Assembly (NCBI GenBank): GCA_949286645.1
Contig: CASEDN010000094.1
Location: 1 to 11,013 of the forward strand
Direction: 5' to 3'
Length of the DNA: 11,013 nt
Origin: an uncultured bacterium
GTDB taxonomy: Bacteria > Bacillota_I > Bacilli_A > RF39 > UBA660
The notes under the pieces were generated by a model, which saw only the letters and a list, made by a program, of their open reading frames with translations, was not told where the DNA came from and did not search any database. Positions 6,456 to 11,013 of the stretch are shown here, piece by piece (the stretch's first letter is position 1; each line of letters begins with the position of its first letter). The translations under genes and the position numbers were made by a program.

Positions 6456-7184
6456 ATGAAAGTAATTGCAAATGGTGGTGCTTCTACTAAAAACGTCGCT
6501 AATAATACATTAGATGCTATCTATTTAGGGTTTAAAGCTCCATATATTGATGGGTTTAAATTTAAACTTTATTTAACTAAAGACAAGGAAATTATTACTT
6601 TAAGTGATGATATAGTAGAACTCTATACTAAAGGACTTAATGAAATAGATGATTATACTTTAAAAGATTTTTTACTTTTTAATGTAGGTAGTAATGTTCA
6701 AAAACAACAGATAGTTACATTGAGACAAATTCTTTATATATTCCAAAATACTAATAAATATTTAATATTAGAACTTGCAGACCAAAAAGAAAATAATGCT
6801 TTATTTACAGATTTAGTTTTAAATATGATAAGAAGCTATTCTAATAGTATTAATATTTATTTAGAAAGTGAAAACAAAGAAATAGTTGAATATTTAAAAT
6901 CTACTGATAACTCTTATCCTATTGGTATTAGAGTAACTGAAAACAGTAGAGACAACTGGTATGTTGATGTAGATTTTTATGATATTGATACTACTCTTTT
7001 AGATGATTTTAATATAAGAGATAGGGTTAAGGAAAATAAACTTATTATGATAGATCAAGTTAATAGAATGGAAGTATTTGATTTAATCTATGCCGAATAT
7101 CAAGACATATTTAATTTTATTTATATTATAACAAGTCAAATTGCTAATATTAATAGTAGTGAACAAATACAAAACAGGAGCTGA
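6456..7184 (+). CDS. GDPD-like TIM-barrel protein with lost catalytic residues (probable pseudoenzyme)
   Basis: This 242-residue protein follows the layout of glycerophosphodiester phosphodiesterases but lacks their active site. The family start AHRGA is here IANGGAS (His and Arg replaced by N6 and G7). ENTLEA is NNTLDA (N16-A21). DGIELDVxLTKDG is IDGFKFKLYLTKDK (the Glu and Asp metal ligands are F34 and F36). VxxHDD is ITLSDD (the second His is S50). The scaffold is otherwise recognisable: TKGLNEIDDYTLKDFLLFNVG and VTLRQILYIF correspond to the usual DYTLEEL...IPTLEEVL, and LILELADQ keeps a Glu where the family has IEIK. No signal peptide or membrane segment. AGGGAGG lies 5 nt upstream of the ATG. 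The frame is intact, so loss of the active site without gene decay suggests a binding, structural or regulatory role. Homology is inferred from motif order only. Confidence 0.65.
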   Translation: MKVIANGGASTKNVANNTLDAIYLGFKAPYIDGFKFKLYLTKDKEIITLSDDIVELYTKGLNEIDDYTLKDFLLFNVGSNVQKQQIVTLRQILYIFQNTNKYLILELADQKENNALFTDLVLNMIRSYSNSINIYLESENKEIVEYLKSTDNSYPIGIRVTENSRDNWYVDVDFYDIDTTLLDDFNIRDRVKENKLIMIDQVNRMEVFDLIYAEYQDIFNFIYIITSQIANINSSEQIQNRS

Positions 7185-7202
7185 AATTTAACTTCTGTTT
7201 TT
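7171..7202 (+). terminator. Intrinsic terminator overlapping the end of the GDPD-like gene
   Basis: AAAACAGGAG (7171-7180) pairs with CTTCTGTTTT (7192-7201) as a 10-bp stem with one G-U pair and an 11-nt loop containing the TGA stop. The 3' arm merges into a short T-run. Moderate strength. Confidence 0.45.
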
Positions 7203-7368
7203 GTTAGCAATCTTTCTTATTTTTATTTTAGGTTGTGTTTCAATTAAATTTTCTTTAATACTATCCGGTTTTTCTTCTATTTTTCTTATTTAAATACCTC
7301 ATATTCTTTCTCCTCTACTTTAAGTATAAACTTCTTAAAAAAATAGTAAACTTTTTTTCAAAAAAGTG
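7188..7368 (-). other. Intergenic stretch with a possible decayed minus-strand coding fragment
   Basis: No intact gene is seen. On the minus strand VYYFFKKFILKVEEKEYEVF runs into a stop, and a second frame then reads RKIEEKPDSIKENLIETQ, PKIKIRKIANKNRS and a stop at 7188. The two could be one frameshifted, highly charged C-terminus. A 13-codon ORF (MRYLNKKNRRKTG) with a GAGGAG site 7 nt upstream lies in a third frame. None is recognisable, and Lys/Glu/Ile-rich readings are common by chance here. Confidence 0.25.
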
Positions 7369-7397
7369 TTGACAAAATGACTACAAATGATTATTAT
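7369..7397 (+). promoter_or_regulatory. Strong sigma-A promoter for the plus-strand small RNA
   Basis: A perfect -35 TTGACA (7369-7374), a 17-bp spacer and -10 TATTAT (7392-7397). Transcription would start at about G7403, two bases before the first hairpin. It has the same design as the promoter at 4342-4314. Confidence 0.65.
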
Positions 7398-7402
7398 AAA
7401 AA

Positions 7403-7508
7403 GCACCAATTCGGAATTAGGCGAATTGGTCGCTAGTATCACACTAGCCAACCCCTTTTTATTCTTTTTTAGGAGACTGCCCTTCAGGGGGTGCAGTCTC
7501 TATTTTTG
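7403..7508 (+). ncRNA. Candidate small RNA between the GDPD-like and collagen-like genes (about 106 nt)
   Basis: Hairpin 1 begins at the predicted 5' end: ACCAATTCG (7405-7413) / CGAATTGGT (7422-7430), 9 bp with an 8-nt loop. Hairpin 2 is GCTAGT (7432-7437) / ACTAGC (7443-7448) with a 5-nt loop. An unpaired C- and U-rich linker, CAACCCCTTTTTATTC, follows, then the terminator hairpin at 7473-7500. ACCCC in the linker could also pair with GGGGT in the terminator loop as a pseudoknot. C-rich single-stranded stretches are typical of Firmicutes regulatory RNAs that bind Shine-Dalgarno regions. The order of elements and total length match the candidate at 4308-4203. It could instead be a leader/attenuator of the collagen-like gene 70 bp downstream. 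I match it to no known riboswitch, 6S, SRP or tmRNA. Confidence 0.6.
7473..7508 (+). terminator. Intrinsic terminator with a G-rich loop
   Basis: GAGACTGC (7473-7480) pairs with GCAGTCTC (7493-7500), an 8-bp stem around the 12-nt loop CCTTCAGGGGGT, followed by TATTTTTG. Eleven of the twelve loop bases are complementary to the linker of the minus-strand RNA at 4238-4228. An unpaired GGGGG loop is unusual for a simple terminator. Confidence 0.75.
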
Positions 7509-7532
7509 TTTTTAAGCATGACAATAGTCAAT

Positions 7533-7559
7533 ACAAAAGTCATTCTCTTTCATATTTTA
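7533..7559 (+). promoter_or_regulatory. Sporulation-type (sigma-K/E-like) promoter candidate for the collagen-like gene
   Basis: AC (7533-7534), 16 bp, then CATATTTTA (7551-7559), which fits the sigma-K pattern AC-N16/17-CATAnnnTA. No good sigma-A box is seen between the terminator and the ATG. The pattern is short, and whether this organism forms spores is unknown. Confidence 0.3.
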
Positions 7560-7579
7560 ATAATGAAAGGAGAAAAATT

Positions 7580-8294
7580 ATGAATAGAGAAGATTTTGAT
7601 GATAAATGTAAAGATTGCGATGATTGTTGTTTATGTGAAGTTGTTAAGTGTTTATGTAATGATTGTGCTGGTCCTACTGGACCTACTGGTAGAACTGGAG
7701 ATAGAGGACCAACTGGGCCAACAGGGGGCGACTGGGATGACAGGACCTACTGGGCCAACAGGGGCGACTGGGATGACAGGTCCTACTGGGCCAACAGGGG
7801 CGACTGGGATGACAGGTCCTACTGGGGCTACAGGAGCAACAGGTCCATCAGGTGGATCATTCAATGCCGCTGCTATGGTTCATGATGAAAACAATGCTGT
7901 TGTACCTATAAATGAAGCTATTAAACCTAGTATAATTAACTTAACAAATGGTATTACTTACGATCCTACATCAGGTGAATTCATGGTACCACAAACTGAA
8001 CAATATCTAATTAACTGGTGGTTCAATGTTAGAAGTAAAAATACTAACACAGAATGTGAACCTATTGCTTTAGGTATTGAATTACATCAAACTACACCTG
8101 GATTTAACCTTATCGCTCACTCATCTACTCACAATAGACTTTCTTGTTGTGATACAGGAACAATTAGTGGTAATGCCTTATTCGCTGCAAATGCCAATGA
8201 TAAATTTAGATTCGTTAACACTTCTAACACAGACTTCCAACTAGTACCAAATGATCGCTACTCTGCATCATTCTCAATTACAAGAATAAATTAA
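7580..8294 (+). CDS. Collagen-like (GXT-repeat) surface/exosporium-type protein, interrupted by a +1 G frameshift
   Basis: The ATG at 7580 has GAAAGGAG 8 nt upstream. The N-terminus is Cys-rich (MNREDFDDKCKDCDDCCLCE..., eight Cys in about 30 residues). It runs into collagen triplets GPTGPTGRTGDRGPTGPTG and then, after an extra G in the 5-G run at 7724-7728, into nonsense ending at 7885. The next frame resumes GATGMTGPTGPTG and continues to the stop at 8294. The corresponding run in both following repeats has 4 G. With one G removed the gene encodes 237 residues: Cys-rich head, about 20 Gly-X-Thr-type triplets, and a globular domain of about 145 residues (SFNAAAMVHDENNAVVP... to FSITRIN) resembling the C1q/TNF-like beta-sandwich at the end of BclA-type proteins. 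Such proteins form trimeric hair-like surface fibres. The ATG at 7596 has no suitable site and would give an unrelated N-terminus. No signal peptide. Confidence 0.8.
7730..7837 (+). repeat. Three tandem 36-bp repeats encoding GATGMTGPTGPT
   Basis: Copies at 7730-7765 and 7766-7801 differ at one base (GGACC versus GGTCC). The copy at 7802-7837 diverges near its end (GGGGCTACAGGAGC). The unit is 12 codons, so copy-number change keeps the frame. The partial unit before copy 1 ends in the 5-G run. Near-identity indicates recent expansion. Confidence 0.9.
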
Positions 8295-8295
8295 C

Positions 8296-8328
8296 AAAAA
8301 GTTCACATCATACGATGTGAGCTTTTTT
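8296..8328. terminator. Bidirectional intrinsic terminator between the collagen-like gene and uppS
   Basis: AAAAA-GTTCACATC (8301-8309) - ATAC - GATGTGAGC (8314-8322)-TTTTTT: a 9-bp stem with one G-U pair, a tetraloop, an A-run on one side and a T-run on the other. It serves both convergent genes; the T-run overlaps the uppS stop codon (8329-8327). Confidence 0.85.
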
Positions 8329-9037
8329 ATTTAGCATTACCAAATCTTCTATCACGTTTTCGATAATTATCTAAAGATTCTTCTAAACACTTACTATTAA
8401 AATCAGGAAAATAAGTATCTGGAAAATCATATTCAGCATAACTTGACTGATATATCATAAAATTACTTATTCGCATCTCTCCACTCGTTCTAATAACAAA
8501 GTCAAGTGGTGGTAAATCTTGATATAAATTTTTACTTACAGCTTCTTTAGTAATATCTTCTAAATTTAGAGAACCATCTAATACTTGTCTAGCAATTTTC
8601 TTAGTCATATCAACTATCTCATAGTCACCACCATAATTAAGACAAATATTTAAAATACCCTTAGCATTATCCTTAGTATCATTAGTTGTTTTATCCATAC
8701 TATCTAAGACACTCTTAGGAAGATTTTCCCTTCTTCCAGAAAATACTACTTTAACATTATTTTTCTTTATAGGTTCTAGTTTAGTATTAAACAATGTTAC
8801 AAATAGTTTCATTAAGTAATCAACTTCTTTTTTTTCCCGCTTAAAATTCTCAGTAGAAAAGGCATATAAAGAAACAACTTTAATAGAAGTATTATTATAA
8901 ATATAATCAAGAAGATTAATAAGATTATCAGCACCTGCTTTATGACCTGCACTTCTATTAAGTCCCTTTTCTTTTGCCCATCTACCATTTCCATCCATAA
9001 TAATTCCTAAATGATTAGGATATACTAACTCTTTCAT
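8327..9037 (-). CDS. uppS: Isoprenyl transferase (undecaprenyl pyrophosphate synthase)
   Basis: This 236-residue cis-prenyltransferase condenses isopentenyl diphosphate onto farnesyl diphosphate to make the C55 carrier lipid for peptidoglycan and other wall polymers, at the inner face of the membrane. Diagnostic motifs are HLGIIMDGNGRWAKEKG (residues 9-25, with the catalytic Asp15), GHKAGADN, VVSLYAFSTENFKR, LNICLNYGG, and the C-terminal DFVIRTSGEMRISNFMIYQSSYAE, which binds diphosphate and Mg. The usual LLWQ is MIYQ here; key residues are kept. The ATG lies 2 bp after the nifJ stop, and its AAGGAG site is made of the last nifJ codons, so the two are co-transcribed and probably translationally coupled. 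Frequent neighbours such as frr or cdsA are not adjacent. Confidence 0.95.
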   Translation of the reverse strand: MKELVYPNHLGIIMDGNGRWAKEKGLNRSAGHKAGADNLINLLDYIYNNTSIKVVSLYAFSTENFKREKKEVDYLMKLFVTLFNTKLEPIKKNNVKVVFSGRRENLPKSVLDSMDKTTNDTKDNAKGILNICLNYGGDYEIVDMTKKIARQVLDGSLNLEDITKEAVSKNLYQDLPPLDFVIRTSGEMRISNFMIYQSSYAEYDFPDTYFPDFNSKCLEESLDNYRKRDRRFGNAK

Positions 9038-9039
9038 AA

Positions 9040-11013
9040 CTACTCCTTATTTTTATTAGTTAAAATTTCATAGTACTCATAACTTTCTTTAGCATTATAT
9101 TCATTTTCTTGAAGCAAGTCATCTGCTTCTTCGCTATTTATAATTTTTAATGATTTATATCTATCTTCTCCTGTTAAGTACTCTTGATATTTATTAAAAT
9201 CACTCTTTCCATCCATCTTAAACTCTTTAGTATCTGGATTATAATGAAATATTGGGAAGTATCCACTACTTGTAGCTTTCTTCTCTTCATCAATAGAGTT
9301 ACTCATTCCTTTTAAAATACCCCAAGCGATACAAGGAGAGTATGCAACTATTATACTTGGTCCATTATATTTTTCTGCTTCTAGCATTACTTTAACTGTA
9401 GCGGCGGGGTTAGCGCCAAGAGATATTGCCCCTACATAAACATTAGGATTAGTTAAAGCTATTTTCAAAAGATCTTTCTTAGCAGTCTTTTTACCAGATG
9501 AAGCAAATTTTGCAACTGCTCCCATTCTACTAGATTTACTAGCTTGACCACCAGTATTAGAATAAACCTCAGTATCAAGAACTAAGATATTAACATTTTC
9601 TCCACTATTTAGAACATGGTCTATTCCGTTATATCCTATATCATAAGCCCAACCATCTCCTCCTACAGCCCATAAAGATATAGGCATAATATATTTCTTT
9701 AGAGATTTTAAAGGCTTAATCTTTGTATGGGGAATAACAGAAAGTAAAGCTTTAGCAGTATCGACATTAATATCATTAACATAGTCTAAATAGATATCTT
9801 TTTCTTCTTCATCTACTTTAGAAATATTTTCATTTATTATATTTTTTAACTGTCCTTTCTTAACTTCATCAGCAATCTTCATACCAAAACCAAATTCAGC
9901 ATTATCTTCAAATAAAGAGTTAGCCCATGGAACACTATATGGAGTAGATGGACTAGATGCACCATAAATAGAAGAACATCCTGTTGCATTAGCAATTACA
10001 AGTCTATCTCCAAATAGTTGAGTTAATAACTTCAAGTATGGAGTCTCGCCACATCCAGCACATGCCCCACTAAACTCAAATCTAGGAGTTTTAAACTGAC
10101 TACCTTTAACAGTACTAACACTCATTACATCTTTTTCTGATATCTCATTAAATAAGTATTCAGTTTCTTTTAAAGTAATATCATTAACAATGCTTTCTTT
10201 TCTTACCATCTCAAGTGCCTTAGCACCCTTCTTACCAGGACAAATATTAGCACATAATCCACAACCAGTACAATCTTTATAACTAACGGCAATAGTAAAC
10301 TTTAAATTATCTTTTAAATGACTATCAAGTAGTTTATCATTTAAACTATTAGGAGCTTTCTCCACTTCTTCTTCATCTAATAACATTGGTCTAATAACAG
10401 CATGAGGACAAACTAGAGAACATAAGTTACAACTAATACAGTTTTCACTTTTATATTTAGGTACAACTTCACTAATATCACGTTTCTCAAGTCGAGATAA
10501 GCCTCCATCAACAGTACCATCAGGTCTATCTAAGAAAGCACTAACAGGTAGGCTATCTCCTTCTCTTTTATCGATAATGTCAAACAAGCTAGAACTAATT
10601 TCACTTACCTCTACATAGTCATCACTATTTTCATCTATCTTAAGTAAGTGGGTTGTATTAATAGCATTATCAACAGCATTTTTATTTTTCTCAGCTAGAT
10701 TATTTCCTTTAAGTTTAAATCTATCATCAAGATTATCCTTTAACTTCTTAATGGCATAATCACTATCTAAAATATGACCAAATTTAAAGATTAAAGCTTC
10801 CATAATTGCACTTATCTTATTACCTAGTCCTTCTTTCTTAGCAACTTTATGAGCATTAGTTACATAAACTTTAATATTATTATCTAAGATATATTTCTTA
10901 TCTTCACCGCTTATCATAGAGATAATCTCATCATCAGTTTTACTACTATTAAGAAGGAACACTCCATTCTTTTTTATTTTATTAATAAATCTAAACTTAG
11001 TAAGATAAGCATC
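9040..11013 (-). CDS. nifJ: Pyruvate:ferredoxin (flavodoxin) oxidoreductase, C-terminal 657 residues (5' end outside window)
   Basis: PFOR converts pyruvate and CoA to acetyl-CoA, CO2 and reduced ferredoxin in anaerobes. The frame is open to the window edge: DAYLTKFRFINKIKKNGVFLLNS precedes and includes the GTG at 10962, so that codon is internal, not a start. Full-length enzymes have about 1170-1200 residues. In visible-residue numbering, two 4Fe-4S sites are CISCNLCSLVCP (Cys 192, 195, 198, 202) and CTGCGLCANICP (248, 251, 254, 258). The proximal cluster has CAGC (318, 321), ATGC (346) and the Cys of AYSPC, with spacing as in Desulfovibrio PFOR. The thiamine diphosphate site is GGDGWAYDIG with LDTEVYSNTGGQ. 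No defects seen. The stop TAG (9042-9040) abuts uppS. The promoter is outside the window. Confidence 0.97.
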   Translation of the reverse strand, partial: DAYLTKFRFINKIKKNGVFLLNSSKTDDEIISMISGEDKKYILDNNIKVYVTNAHKVAKKEGLGNKISAIMEALIFKFGHILDSDYAIKKLKDNLDDRFKLKGNNLAEKNKNAVDNAINTTHLLKIDENSDDYVEVSEISSSLFDIIDKREGDSLPVSAFLDRPDGTVDGGLSRLEKRDISEVVPKYKSENCISCNLCSLVCPHAVIRPMLLDEEEVEKAPNSLNDKLLDSHLKDNLKFTIAVSYKDCTGCGLCANICPGKKGAKALEMVRKESIVNDITLKETEYLFNEISEKDVMSVSTVKGSQFKTPRFEFSGACAGCGETPYLKLLTQLFGDRLVIANATGCSSIYGASSPSTPYSVPWANSLFEDNAEFGFGMKIADEVKKGQLKNIINENISKVDEEEKDIYLDYVNDINVDTAKALLSVIPHTKIKPLKSLKKYIMPISLWAVGGDGWAYDIGYNGIDHVLNSGENVNILVLDTEVYSNTGGQASKSSRMGAVAKFASSGKKTAKKDLLKIALTNPNVYVGAISLGANPAATVKVMLEAEKYNGPSIIVAYSPCIAWGILKGMSNSIDEEKKATSSGYFPIFHYNPDTKEFKMDGKSDFNKYQEYLTGEDRYKSLKIINSEEADDLLQENEYNAKESYEYYEILTNKNKE

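Noticed and set aside
7596..7723. ATG at 7596 as start of the collagen-like protein
   Set aside because: No ribosome site. It replaces the Cys-rich head and first GPT triplets with an out-of-frame hydrophobic stretch. The 7580 start plus a one-base frameshift explains the locus better.
7730..7837. 36-bp repeats as a CRISPR array
   Set aside because: The unit length is right but copies are contiguous without spacers, and they encode collagen triplets.
7652..7864. Minus-strand Pro/Val-rich ORF
   Set aside because: It is the antisense shadow of the GXT-coding repeats.
10960..10962. GTG at 10962 as the nifJ start
   Set aside because: The frame stays open upstream to the window edge with PFOR-like sequence; the gene is cut by the window.

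Overview
The window is AT-rich bacterial DNA (roughly 28-30 % G+C by eye) that uses the standard bacterial code: TGA ends several genes and tryptophan is encoded by TGG. Shine-Dalgarno sites are strong and promoters are of the sigma-A type. Pyruvate:ferredoxin oxidoreductase, RecG, UppS, an ABC-F ATPase and a collagen-like protein together suggest an anaerobic, fermentative, low-GC Firmicutes/Bacilli lineage, for example a gut Erysipelotrichia- or RF39-like organism. That placement is inference.

Layout. Positions 1-1282 (minus) hold an ABC-F ATPase cut by the window edge. Its leader carries a short peptide ORF and two mutually exclusive hairpins. Positions 1497-1852 are a decayed ISL3-family insertion sequence. 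Positions 1907-3854 (minus) are a type II restriction-modification pair: a TdeIII-like nuclease overlapping an upstream D12-class adenine methylase, whose promoter has a 20-bp perfect palindrome at the predicted transcription start. Positions 3896-4202 have no convincing gene. recG (4376-6361, minus) and a catalytically degenerate GDPD-like protein (6456-7184, plus) diverge from one intergenic region. A collagen-like protein gene (7580-8294, plus) is interrupted by one extra G. uppS and the 3' part of a nifJ/PFOR gene (8327-11013, minus) form an operon with a 2-bp gap.

The most unusual signal is a pair of small-RNA-like transcription units, one beyond recG (about 4308-4203, minus) and one beyond the GDPD-like gene (about 7403-7508, plus). 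Each has a TTGACA / 17 bp / TATGAT-or-TATTAT promoter, a hairpin right at the 5' end, a second hairpin, a C-rich linker containing CAACC, and an intrinsic terminator about 106 nt downstream. The terminator loop of one (CUUCAGGGGGU) is perfectly complementary over 11 nt to the linker of the other (ACCCCCUGAAG). This could be an sRNA/anti-sRNA pair, or two members of one RNA family, and I match it to no known class.

Apart from the uppS-nifJ operon and the R-M pair, the genes do not form one pathway. The left half (IS remnant, R-M system, gene-poor spacer) looks like accessory DNA inserted next to core genes.
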